From Lucinisca nassula (taxonomy: Eukaryota > Mollusca > Bivalvia > Lucinida > Lucinidae), in assembly GCA_963580285.1 (NCBI GenBank), contig OY757015.1, forward strand, positions 134,238,029-134,302,028: a stretch of 64,000 nt of DNA, read 5' to 3'. The first letter of the stretch is position 1. Each line of letters opens with the position of its first letter. Below the pieces are notes generated by a model. The model was not told the origin of the DNA and ran no database searches. It worked only from the letters and a program-made list of their open reading frames with translations. Shown here in pieces: positions 53,298-63,730 of this stretch. The translations under genes were made by a program, and so were the position numbers.

Positions 53298-53870
53298 CAA
53301 GAGTGCCATAATGGTCCCATACCGCTCACCTAGGCTAATAGATTTAAATCCTTAATATTGATGTTTGACACAAAGATATTGCTATTACTTAGTGGTTGGT
53401 TGGTTGATTTGAGGTTTAAAGTCCCCGTCAACACTGTAAAGGTCATTTTGGAGACGTTGCTTCCAATTTTGTGGGACTTTTACCCGACATTGAGATGAAA
53501 TGACATCTCAAACCCTGTCGCCCAATGAAACCAATAGGGTTTATTAGCATGGACGGTCCGCCTCGCACCGCGGTTCCTGGAAAGGCTTAGATCCTCTAAG
53601 CGGTTTACCAGTACTAGTGTGCGGGCCGAATTGAGCTCTACGTGGAAGCATCATGCAGCCCATATATTACTTAGTGCTAAGGTCTATGTTCAAGAGTGCC
53701 AAGATGGTCCTATACGGACTATTGCCAATGTGGTAAATGGCAAGCAATGGTTTATGATTCATAGAAAAAAGATTCGCACATTTTTCCCTATATAGGTTTT
53801 TGGAGAAACATATGACAACCGGGGCAAGGTTATTATTGATCCCAGAACCACTTTTGAATAGGATATGATA
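53298..53870 (+). mobile_element. HINE-like 5' ends, two, split by a SINE
   Basis: CAAGAGTGCCATAATGGTCC and CATACCGCTCACCTAGGC at 53299, and TTCAAGAGTGCCAAGATGGT and CCTATACGG at 53690, both degenerate forms of the shared 5' hairpin. Confidence 0.55.
53395..53665 (-). mobile_element. SINE family A with 11-bp duplication
   Basis: GGTTGATTTGAGGTTTAAAG to GAAGCATCATGCAGCCCAT, head truncated. ATTACTTAGTG at 53384-53394 and 53666-53676. Confidence 0.9.
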
Positions 53871-54104
53871 ATTATCTACCAACTATACAGTGCCCGCTAC
53901 CCTGCCACAAAAAAGAAGAGAAAACGTTCAAAAGCATCATTTTGATACCGTCAAACACTGAACGGCTGAATATAACCCGGTCTACATTTTGTGCGGACAC
54001 ATATGTTAGTGGTAGTGTAAGCCGGATATCTAGGCCAGCTAGAAATGAAACAGAATCCGTCATTAGAAAGATCAGCTACCTCAATAACCGAGGGAGCGTG
54101 AAAG

Positions 54105-54303
54105 CTGGGGAGCGTGATAGCTCAGTGGTTAGTGCACTTGCCTCTGATGCTAGGGGCCCCCTCTTCAATCCCCGGAGGCGGTGATTATTTCGGTGTCCGA
54201 ACACGCTCCATTTGGCATCATTTGCATGGATGAATGCCAAAAGGGGGAAAATCCTATGGATCGGGACGTTAACTGGAGGCCCCCTTTACAGGAAGAGTCA
54301 TCT
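54105..54303 (+). mobile_element. SINE family C head and body
   Basis: GGAGCGTGATAGCTCAGTGG with GTTAGTGCACTTGCC (A box) and a degraded B box (TCTTCAATCCCCGG), then TTTCGGTGTCCGAACACG and GGGACGTTAACTGGAGGCCC. It joins the retrozyme array directly at TTGGCTCGG. Confidence 0.75.
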
Positions 54304-54461
54304 GTTGGCTCGGTGGGGGACCCTATAAGTCCGCGGGTAGGCTCTCTTGCCTGATGCCTCCAGCTGACCTGTCTCATAGGCTACGTCGGTCGGTGTGTGC
54401 TCGGAGGGGGATGTGCTGTGTTTGTCCATCATCCGTTTCGGTTTCAAAACTTTGGGGTTGA

Positions 54462-54503
54462 GACACACTGATGAAGATTAAATATCAGAAAGGCCTCTGT
54501 GTC
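54462..54503 (+). ncRNA. Hammerhead-like ribozyme motif, array copy 1
   Basis: GACACA-CTGATGA-(AGAT-TAAAT-ATCA)-GAAA-GGCCTC-TGTGTC. Helix I GACACA/TGTGTC is perfect (6 bp). Helix II has three pairs GAT/ATC below an A-A at 10.1:11.1, where G-C is normal. Helix III AGGCCT is a loopless palindrome. C17 at 54497. The A-A position is the main doubt. Confidence 0.6.
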
Positions 54504-55039
54504 ACTAAATTAGGAATAGTTACGCCTCAATTGCAACCACTGGGTCGATATCTCTGCTGGTGGATGATTCGTTCGTCCCCGAGGGTATCACCAGCTCAGT
54601 ATCAGTTCCTGAGTGCTGAGGTTGATCTTTCGGACGGTGTTGACGTCAGTACTCAAGTACTGATTTAAATAACTATATTATATCTTTAATTTTTGCAGCA
54701 TAAAATTCTAATTGTTCTAAAACTAAGACTTACTTGTCAAGTGAGACATGTATCTTAGCGGATTTGGTTTACACTTTTTGTTATATTTAACATTTTGCAA
54801 GTCTCGCTACTTTGGACATCTCCTTCCTGATGCCCGGAGACTCCCGTGGAGTGTGGGTCATGTTTGCTGATGTTGGCTCGGTGGGGGACCCTATAAGTCC
54901 GCGGGTAGGCTCTCTTGCCTGATGCCTCCAGCTGACCTGTCTCATAGGCTACGTCGGTCGGTGTGTGCTCGGAGGGGGATGTGCTGTGTTTGCCGGGTCT
55001 TGTCCATCATCCGTTTCGGTTTCAAAACTTGCGGGTTGA

Positions 55040-55081
55040 GACACACTGATGAAGATTAAATATCAGAAAGGCCTCTGTGTC
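55040..55081 (+). ncRNA. Hammerhead-like ribozyme motif, array copy 2
   Basis: Identical over the core to copy 1, offset 578 bp. C17 at 55075. Confidence 0.6.
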
Positions 55082-55602
55082 ACTAAATTAGGTATAGTTA
55101 CGCCTCAATTGCAACCACTGGGTCGATATCTCTGCTGGTGGATGATTCGTTCGTCCCCGAGGGTATCATCAGCTCAGTATCAGTTCCTGAGTGCTGAGGT
55201 TGATCTTTCGGACGGTGTTGACGTCAGTACTCAAGTACTGATTTAAATAACTATATTATATCTTTAATTTTTGCAGCATAAAATTCTAATTGTTCTAAAA
55301 CTAAGACTTACTTGTCAGGTGAGACATGTATCTTAGCGGATTTGGTTTACACTTTTTGTTATATTTTACATTTTGCAAGTCTCGCTACTTTGGACATCTC
55401 CTTCCTGATGCCCGGGACTTCCGTGGAGTGTGGGTCATGTTTGCTGATGTTGGCTCGGTGGGGGACCCTATAAGTCCGCGGGTAGGCTCTTTTGCCTGAT
55501 GCCTCCATAGGCTACGTCGGTCGGTGTGTGCTCGGAGGGGGATGTGCTGTGTTTGCCGGGTCTTGTCCATCATCCGTTTCGGTTTCAAAACTTTGGGGTT
55601 GA

Positions 55603-55644
55603 GACACACTGATGAAGATTAAATATCAGAAAGGCCTCTGTGTC
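55603..55644 (+). ncRNA. Hammerhead-like ribozyme motif, array copy 3
   Basis: Core identical, offset 563 bp, C17 at 55638. A C-to-A change follows helix I (TGTGTCAATAAA). Confidence 0.6.
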
Positions 55645-55685
55645 AATAAATTAGGTATAGTTACGCCTCAATTGCATGGATGAAT

Positions 55686-56060
55686 GGGTTATGGGTTCTG
55701 CACATCATCTCACTTAGGCCAACATTTGGCCTAAATTTAACGCAAATCCTTCCAGAGTTGGGGAGATATTGAACGGTCACAAAATCCAAGCCTCAAACTC
55801 GCCATCTCCATTTCTGACCTTGACCTTGAGTCGGTATGATTTATTTATAGTGTAACGGTTATGGCTCTATATCGCTTCTATAGCCTTGCTCTCTTTTGTA
55901 CATCAGCTCACTGTGGCAAATATTTGAGCAGAGTTTAATGAAAATCTATCGAAGAGTCCAGCAGCTATGGAGATGACAAGTAAACATTACAGACGATAGA
56001 CAGACGGCCAGGCAGATGGACAGACGAAAGGCTTATCTATAGTTCCCAACTTCGCTTCGC
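55686..56060 (+). mobile_element. HINE-like 3' part
   Basis: GACCTTGACCTTGAGTC, CATCAGCTCACTGTGGC, then AGACAGACGGCCAGGCAGAT and GGACAGACG, the subterminal microsatellite. Core units are not tandem here. Confidence 0.5.
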
Positions 56061-56815
56061 GTGGGCGATTAATAAGAAATGAGAGGGACAAAAGGCCCTG
56101 CAGACGGGCCAAAACGCCCACACTAGGCCCCAAGCACTAGGCGTTTTGCCCCTAATTGGCATCAGTAGCATGATCTAAAAATATTCTCGGAAGTGGTACC
56201 AGTAGTTAGATTTCCCGACTCTCTTAATCATTGTTAGTACCTTATATTTCAAACATACATAAACTGAGGAAAAAGTTTTCAACAGAAGTTGAACAGAAAT
56301 CAAATATTTAACATTAAAAATGTACATCAAGCAGCCACAGAATAGATAATTAAGGATAAAACATTAGCTACCTGTTAGAAAATGTTGTGAGTCTTATAAA
56401 CCGCGTGCTGTGACAGCACAAATACAACAAAACGACACTACCTAGGGTGGGCGTTTGACCCCATCTTGGCGTTTTGCCCCACCTTACCCTAAGTATTTAG
56501 TACAATAAAATACAAGCAAGAATACATGAAAAAAAAATCAAACACAAATACTTACAAACACAAAATTTTGTTCATGGAAACCAAACATTGCTATGATCAC
56601 CCCATAACGGGGCCCATGTGTGTGAACAAAGGGAGAACAAATTATTGTCCCCAACAAACACACCGCTACAAATGACTAAAACAGGTGAAACGGATCAGTT
56701 CGAATAAAATAATAAATAATATATTTTTTTTAAAAATTTTCCCGTAATTTTTCTGCCTACAGGGTATCTTTTTTTAAAGCGTGAAATGAGAGAAGCGATT
56801 TTCGAACGTAAATCC
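56061..56815. other. No gene; right end of the 3.5-kb TIR element
   Basis: AT-rich and A-rich. Contains the AAAACGCCC-type subterminal repeats and, beyond 56487, host-like sequence with no features. Confidence 0.4.
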
Positions 56816-56819
56816 AATA

Positions 56820-57165
56820 CGGACTGAACAAAGTATTTGCCTAAACCGGCGAGGATTGCAGCCGCGTAAAATCGATTTCAGCCCCCACCCTCTTCCAGTT
56901 TAATTCGTTTAACTGACCGTTCTAAGGTGGTTCTTCTGCCGCGGTTTATTTTTCTTATGGATTGTCTTTGAATGTGTGTATCGCTTATATATTTTTGTTT
57001 TGAATAGCCAATTGGCCATTTTGTGGTAAAGTAACTGTCCTTTTGGCTTTTCCATTAGGGCCTCGTTATTTAATGTTTGTGTTTCTTTCCCTTTGGTGTC
57101 TCGGATGGGAGGTGTGGGTTAATTGTCTCGATTCCTGATCATTGCCTTCACTTCTATTTTGATTA
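56820..57165 (+). mobile_element. R repeat, subfamily A
   Basis: GGACTGAACAAAGTATTTGC, GCGTAAAATCGATTTCAGCC, GTGGTTCTTCTGCCGCGG, GCCATTTTGTGGTAAAGTAA, CTTCACTTCTATTTTG. Confidence 0.8.
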
Positions 57166-57228
57166 GGGATTAAATTTTAAATTTACATGCGCAACCTATT
57201 TGAGTATTTACTGATACGCCCAAAACTA

Positions 57229-57481
57229 GATTGGACTGGATGGTGCTTCAACGCAGAGATGAAACTTACCACACATGTGTACTGTTAAATTGCTTAGGAC
57301 TAAGCCTGCCCAGGCCAGACCGTCCGGTGCATGTAAGCCTTTTGGTTTCATTGGGCGGCAGGGCTTGAGATGCTACTTCATTTCAGTGTCTGGTAAAAGT
57401 CCCACAAAATTGGAAGCAACGTCTCCAATATTACCTAAATAGTGTTGATGGGGACGTTAAAACTCAACTCAAACAAAACGG
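57229..57481 (+). mobile_element. SINE family A, diverged
   Basis: ATGGTGCTTCAACGCAGAG to AACTCAACTCAAACAAAAC. CCAAAACTA at 57220-57228 and 57482-57490. Head truncated. Confidence 0.8.
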
Positions 57482-57553
57482 CCAAAACTAATCACTGATT
57501 CCCGTCAGCTTAATGAAATATCTATCGATTTCTGGTCGACAGCTTCAGACATA

Positions 57554-57853
57554 GCTTAGCCCCCGCCCATCGGGGTTTGAAGAAATAGAGGGGCTGCATG
57601 ATGCTTCCCCGCAGAGTTGAAACCGACCTGCAAACGAGTACTGGTAAACCGCTTTGAGGATCTAAGTCTGCCCAGGCAAAGCGGTGCGGGTCGGACTGCC
57701 CATGCATATAAACCCTATTGGTTTCATTGGGCGGTAGGGCTCGAGATGTCATTTCATCTCAATGTCGGGTATAAGTCCCAGAAAATTGGAAGCAACGTCT
57801 CCAAAATGACCTTTACAGTGTTGACGCGGACGTTAAACCATAAACAAACAAAA
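57554..57853 (+). mobile_element. SINE family A with 9-bp duplication
   Basis: CCCCCGCCCATCGGGG head, full body, ACGTTAAACCATAAACAAAC tail. TCAGACATA at 57545-57553 and 57854-57862. Confidence 0.85.
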
Positions 57854-57862
57854 TCAGACATA

Positions 57863-58344
57863 ACTGATGCGCATGCGCGTCGCCTATATCTTCGTTGGTG
57901 GTCCCACAGCCAAGAGATATTAAACCACGATACACCTTATTTTATCCAAAAAGGGGTGCCCAAAAAGGACCCAAATTGGGGTCAAGCATAAAATTAAAAA
58001 AAACACCCCTTTCCCTTTGACTACATAATTCCCTTTCCCTTAAACAAGATTACTGAGTTCGGAAGACAGTTGTTATTCCGAAATCTTTATATGATATTGT
58101 GCAGGAGTGTCCTGTTAAAAGCAAACATGCTATTTATATCATAAAAACTAGCTAGACGTTTATGCTGAAATAAAGTCATCTCAAACAAATAACCACGTAA
58201 TACTGGAAAAGCTGTTGAGTGTCCATGTTATCGTTCCCTTTCCACTCATCTGCCCAACACTGCGGTTATGGGAATGGAAGGCTATGAAAGATCTGAGCCA
58301 GATCTGACTTAATAGGACTTTGAGGGGTGAAGTTTAACAGATCG
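57863..58344. other. No gene seen
   Basis: AT-rich spacer. Nothing recognisable. Confidence 0.35.
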
Positions 58345-61300
58345 ACACTGCGGCTTTTTTGCTCACCTGGGCCGAAGGAGAGCTTATAGTATAGTGGGTC
58401 CTCCGTCGTCCGCCCGTCCACACTTTTGAGCAGCTTTATCTCTGCAGCCTGCAGGCTGATCTCAATCATTTCTCATCTGTAGCATGCCTCTGGTGGGATA
58501 TTGATGACATAAACTTTATTTTGAAATCGCTCTAAAACTTTGGTTCATATGGCAACCACAATGTCCAATAGACTTACTATGGGAAAATGCTTGTCATCAC
58601 CGTAGCGCCTTCAGTTTTTATCGGATCTTTCTGAAACTTATATGTAAGGTGGTTGGGGATAACAACTCGGATGAGTTCGAAAACCGGCCAAGTCGGCCTA
58701 TTTATCGTAGAGTTACGTCCCTTTGATTGCTGAAAATGCCGATTTTTGACCTTGTCATCACGGTAGCCCCTTCAGTTTTGATCGGATCTTTCTGAAACTT
58801 AGACTTAAGGTGGCTGGGGATAAAACCTCGGATGAGTTAGAATAACGGCAAAGGTGGCCTATCTATCATAGAGTTACGTCCCTTTGATTGCTGAAAATGC
58901 CGATTTTTGACCTTGTCATCACGGTAGCCCCTTCAGTTTTGATCGGATCTTTCTGAAACTTATATGTAAGGTGGCTGGGGATAAAACCTTGGATGAGTTC
59001 GAAAACCGGCCAAGTCGGCCTAGTTATCATAGAGTTACGTCCCGTTGATTGCTGAAAATGCCAAGTTTTGACCTTGTCATCACCGTAGCCCCTTCAGTTT
59101 TGATCGGATCTTTCTGAAACTTATATGTAAGGTGGCTGGGGATAAAAACTCGGATGAGTTCGAATACCGGCCAAGTCGGTCCATTTATAATAGAGTTACG
59201 TCCCTTTGATTGCTGAAAAATGCCAATTTTTGACCTTGTCATCACGGTAGCCCCTTCAGTTTTGATCGGATCTTTCTGAAATTTATACGTAAGGTGGCTG
59301 GGGATAAAATACCGGATGAGTTTGAAAACCGGCCAAGTCCGTCATTTAACATAATGTTACTTCCCTTTGATTGCTGAAAACGCAAATTTTTGCCCTTGTC
59401 ATCACCGCAGCTCCTTCAGTTATGATCGGATCTTTCTGAAACTTATATGTAAGGTGGCTGGGGAAAAAACCTCGGATGAGTTTGAGTACCAGACAAGTCG
59501 GCATATTTATCAGAGAGTTACAACCCTTTGATTGCTGAAAATGCCGATTTTAGCTCACCTGGCCCGAAGGCTCCAGGGGAGCTTATAGTATAAAGGGTCG
59601 TCCGTCCGTCCACACTTTTGAGCAGCTATATCTCTGCAGGCTTATCTCAATTATTTCTCATCTGTAGAATGCCTCTTGTGGGCCATTGATAAAAGAAACT
59701 ATTTTTTTTTTGGAATTGCACTCAAACTTTGGTTACTATGGCAACCACAAGGTCCCATAGACTTACAATGGGAAAATGCTTGTCATCACCGTAGCGCTTT
59801 CAGTTTTGATCGGATCTCTCTGAAACGTATATGTAAGGTGGCTGAAAATAAAATCTCGGCTGAGTTCGAAAACCGGCCTAGTTGGCCAATTGATCGCAGA
59901 GTAACGTCTCTTTCATTGCTGAAAATGCAGATTTTTAGCTCACCTGGGCCGAAGGCTCCAGGGGAGCTAATAGTATAGTGGGTTCTCCATCGTCCGTCCG
60001 TCCACACTTTTGAGCAGCTATATCTCTGCAGGCTGATCTCAATCATTTCTCATCTGTAGCATGTCTCTGGTGGGGCATTGATGACATAAGCTTTTTTTTG
60101 AAATCGCATGAAAACTTTGGTTGCTATGGCAATCACAAGGTCCAATAGACTTAGGAGGCCTTCATGCTGACTGAACAAATTATTTGTCTAAATCGCGACG
60201 GAAGTAAGGGTGAGGATTGTGGCCACGTAAAATCGATTTAAGCCCCCCAGTGGAAATCTTCCACTGATCGTTCCAAGGCGGCTCTTCTGTGGCGATTTAT
60301 TTATGTTGTTGTTTGTTACTTACTGTGTGTATCACTTGTGTCTTTTGACTTTGGATGGCCATATGACCATTTTGTGGGAAAGTAACTGTCCTTATGGCCT
60401 TCCTTTGTTTAGGTTTCCATTATGGTCTGGTCGCTTAATGTTTGTATTTCTTTCCCTTTGGTGTCTTTGATGGGTAGAGTAAGTTAATTGTATCAATTCC
60501 TGATCTTTGTTTTACTTCTACTTTACAATTGGATAATGCTTGTCATCACCGTAGCCCCTTCAGTTTTGATCAGATCTTTCCAAAACTTATAAATTAGGTG
60601 ACTGGGGATAAAACCACGAATGAGTCGGCCTATTTATCTTAGAGTTACGGCCCTTTGATTGCTGAAAATGCCGATTTTAGACCTTGTCATCACCGTAGTC
60701 CATTCAGTTTTAATCGGATCTTTCTGAAACTTACATGTAAGGTGGCTTTGGATTAAATCTAGGATGAGTTCGAAAACCGACCAAGTCGGCCCATTTATCG
60801 TAGAGAAACGTCCCTTTGATTGCTGAAAATGCTGATTTTTGACCATGTCATCACCGTAGCCCTTTCAGTTTTGATCGAATCTTTCTGTAACTTATATGTA
60901 ACGTGGCTGGGGATAAAATCTCGGATGAGTTCGAAAACCAGTCAAGTTAGTCCATTTATCACAGAGTAACGTCCCTTTGACTGCTGAAAATGCCGATATT
61001 TGACCTTGTCATCACCGTAGCCCTTTCAGTTTTGATCGGATCTTTCTGAAACATATGTAAGGTGGCTGGGGATAAAACCTCGGATTAGTTCGAATACCGG
61101 CAAAGGTGGCCTATCTATCATAGAGTTAGGTCCCTTTGATTGTTGAAAATGTTGATTTTTGACCTTATCATCACTGTAGCCTCTTCAGTTTTGATCGGAT
61201 CTTTCTGAAACTTATATGTAAGGTGGCTGGGGATAAAACCTCTGATGAGTTCGAAAACGGGCCAAGTAGCTTAATTTACTATATAGTTATGTCCCTTTGA

Positions 61301-62385
61301 TGGCTAAAAATGTCGATTTTTGACCTTGTCAGCACCGTAGCCCCTTCAGTTTTGATCGGATCTTTCTGAAATTTATACGTAAGGTGGCTGGGGATAAAAT
61401 CTAGGATGAGTTCGAATACCGGCCAAAGTGGCCCATTTATCATAGATTAATGTCCCTTTGATTGCTGAAATGCCGATTTTTGACCTTGTCATCACCATAG
61501 CCCCTAGCCCTTCAGTTTTGATCGGATCTTTCTGAAACTTATATGTAAGGTGGCTGGGGATAAAATCCCGGACGCGTTCGAAAAGAGGCCAAGTCGGCCC
61601 ATTTATCGTAGAGTTATGTCCCTTTGATGGCTGAAAATGTTGATTTTTGACCTGGTCATCACCGTAGCCCCTTCAATTTTGATCGGATTTTTCTGAAACT
61701 TATATGTAAGGTGGCTAGTGATGAAACCTGGGACGAGATTGAAAACTGGCCAAGTCGGCCCATTTATCTTAGAGTAACATCCCTTTGATTGCTAAAAATG
61801 TCAAATTTTTACCTTGTCATCACCGTAGCCCCTTCAGTTTTGATCGGATCTTTCTGAAACTTATATGTAAGGTGGCTGGGAATAAAACCTTGGGTGAGTT
61901 TGAATTCTGGCCAAGTCGGCTCATTTATCATAGAGTTACGTGCCTTTGATTGCTTCAAAATGCTTTTTTTCACTGCTGCCCCTTCAATTTTGATCGGATC
62001 TTCATGAAACTTACAAACAAATAAGTCAGGCAGAAAAGCTCGGAGGAGTTTGAAAACTCGTGAGGTTTGCCTATTTGTCACAGAGTAACATCCCGTTGAT
62101 TGCAGCAGTTAATTGCTCATTTTTGAACTTTTCATCACCATAGCCCCATCAGTTTATATCGGATCTTCTTAGCAAGTCAGGAATAAAAGCTTGAATGAGT
62201 TTGAAAACTGGTGAGGTCAGCCTATTCATCATATAATTACATTCTACTTGATTTGCAGAATTTGCTTACCCTGTCATCACCATGTCCTTCCATTAATCCT
62301 TCAGTAAAGGTTGGCACTTCCTGAAACTTTGAATCTGTTAGCTCAGGTGAGCGATACAGGACCAGCTTGGTCCTCTTGTTTAAAC
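58345..62385 (-). mobile_element. Minus-strand tandem-core elements, ~161-bp units
   Basis: Read on the minus strand it starts at 62385 with CAAGAGGACCAAGCTGGTCC and TGTATCGCTCACCTGAGC and ends at 58350 with GGTGAGCAAAA. More than twenty units share (plus strand) ACCTTGTCATCACCGTAGCC, CAGTTTTGATCGGATCTTTC, TAAGGTGGCTGGGGATAAAA and TTACGTCCCTTTGATTGCTG, period 161-162 bp (58749, 58910, 59071, 59233). Further GCTCACCTGG ends at 59552 and 59936 indicate nested or serial copies. Confidence 0.8.
60151..60530 (+). mobile_element. R repeat, subfamily B, solo insertion
   Basis: Runs from GGAGGCCTTCATGCTGACTG to TGTTTTACTTCTACTTTA and interrupts an array unit (CAATAGACTTA, then CAATTGGATAATGC), so both limits are defined by intact host sequence. 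380 bp, no RT coding attached. Confidence 0.85.
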
Positions 62386-62629
62386 AGCTTCCTCGGAAAT
62401 TCTCACTTAGTATGCCGATGAGCGCCGGCTTTAAGCCCAATTCAGTTATTGTTTTTTTTTTGTGTGTACATCTAAAAAGTGTCTGCTAGCTAGACGGAGA
62501 GGTACCAAAGAAACGAAATGACATTTTGTCCATCTGACGTTGTTGGGTTGTTCATCCTACTGAAAATCATATACTGTGATCTATCATGTGATGTCGCATA
62601 TAAGATTCTACTAACGCCATGTAGTAAAA
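62386..62629. other. No gene seen
   Basis: Spacer with a T tract near 62450. Nothing recognisable. Confidence 0.35.
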
Positions 62630-62840
62630 CAGAAGTGGAGTCAATGATCAGGAATCGATACAATTAACCCACAGCTCCCATTAGAGACACCAAAGAGTAA
62701 GAAAACTATCATAAAACAACAGACCCTAATGGAAACACCAATAGCGGAAAGCAAAAAGGACAGTTACTTTTCCACAAAATGGCCAATAGGCTATCCAAAA
62801 TAAAAAATATAAGCGACACAAACACCCAAAGACAAAAGGA
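62630..62840 (-). mobile_element. R repeat 3' half, subfamily A
   Basis: AGAAGTGGAGTCAATGATCA, GGAATCGATACAATTAACCC, GACAGTTACTTTTCCACAAA, ATATAAGCGACACAAACACC. Confidence 0.8.
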
Positions 62841-62851
62841 AGCAAGAAGGC

Positions 62852-63030
62852 CATAAAATTTTGAAAAGACTTTGCGTAATTTGTGATACTGATAACCCTG
62901 ATTAAGAAGTTTAGCAGTTAACAATTTATTACGCGTGTTAAAGTCAGTTACATGACTGGACACTCTGGCAAATCGAATTAACTGCGAAATATAAACGACA
63001 TAGGATGCCGCGTGAGGAACATACTAAAGT
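62852..63030 (-). pseudogene. RT element, C-terminal fragment
   Basis: The minus strand reads VCSSHAASYVVYI-like, then SVQSCNxL-type degraded sequence and LLNQGYQYHKLRKVFSKFY. It matches the segment after NFPFLD in the 34.3-kb copy, and joins an R repeat with the intervening C-terminus deleted. Confidence 0.6.
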
Positions 63031-63534
63031 CCATAATGCACTAGTAGATTAAACATGCAAATTAGTTAGGTCCATCCGTAACGTTTCACATATGACATCC
63101 TTATCGACATAACTTTTACTAATGGCGGAATATTGATATTCTTGTAAACAAATAGTGAATAAAATGCGTTTTAAATGTCATATGATAAATAGAATCTTGC
63201 ATTCGTGCTCATGTATTATTAAACTTATTTAACTCGTTGAAGAAAATGGATAAAATGCTCCGCGAAGCCTCGCATTTTATCCATTTTTTCCTTCACTCTT
63301 TTAATAAATTTAATAATACATGGATTCTCTCTGTATCAAATAGCGGCTCCAACACTTCATTTAAGAAGATTTTGATAAAACCAGCGTCCGGGAAGCATCG
63401 TACAAGTGCACATTATTACAATATCTGCTGACCTTATGATACGTCATGTAACCTTTTACAGATCAGATTAACTCTTTAGGCTATATTTTAAGTGTTAACA
63501 ATTAAGGCGTAACTATAAAACATTTTTGCTAATG
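63031..63534. other. No gene; one perfect palindrome
   Basis: AAAATGGATAAAATGC and GCATTTTATCCATTTT at 63244-63287 are exact inverse copies around a 12-bp loop. The rest is AT-rich spacer. Confidence 0.55.
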
Positions 63535-63730
63535 ATTTTTGTGTCTTGTGGTTTTGGATGGCCATGTGGCCATTTTGTGGGAAAGTAACTGTCCTTATGG
63601 CCTTCCTTTGTTTAGGTTTCCATTATGGTCTGGTCGCTTAATGTTTGTATTTCTTTCCCTTTGGTGTCTTTTATGGGTGGAGTAAGTTAATTGTATCAAT
63701 TCCTGATCTTTGTTTTACTTCTACTTTAAA
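63535..63730 (+). mobile_element. R repeat 3' half, subfamily B
   Basis: TTTGGATGGCCATGTGGCC, CCTTTGTTTAGGTTTCCATT, TCTGGTCGCTTAATGTTTG, ends TTTTACTTCTACTTTAAA. Confidence 0.8.

Larger units (their letters stand above)
54304..55685 (+). mobile_element. Retrozyme-like tandem array, ~570-bp units
   Basis: TTGGCTCGGTGGGGGACCC recurs at 54305, 54873 and 55450 (spacing 568, 577), giving two and a half units. Each has TAAGTCCGCGGGTAGGCTC, a hammerhead motif, ACGCCTCAATTGCAACC, GTTGACGTCAGTACTCAAG and CTCGCTACTTTGGACATCTC. Units are nearly identical, so the amplification is recent. The last breaks off at CAATTGCATGGATGAATG into another element. No coding frame. Confidence 0.75.
52972..56487. mobile_element. 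3.5-kb TIR element with nested insertions
   Basis: GTAAGGTGGAGCAAAACGCC at the left and GGCGTTTTGCCCCACCTTAC at the right are inverted with one mismatch. Extra copies of the AAAACGCCC motif lie near each end (53173, 53205, 56110, 56147), like subterminal transposase-binding repeats. Inside are SINEs, HINE-like pieces and the retrozyme array. No transposase recognised. Confidence 0.6.
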
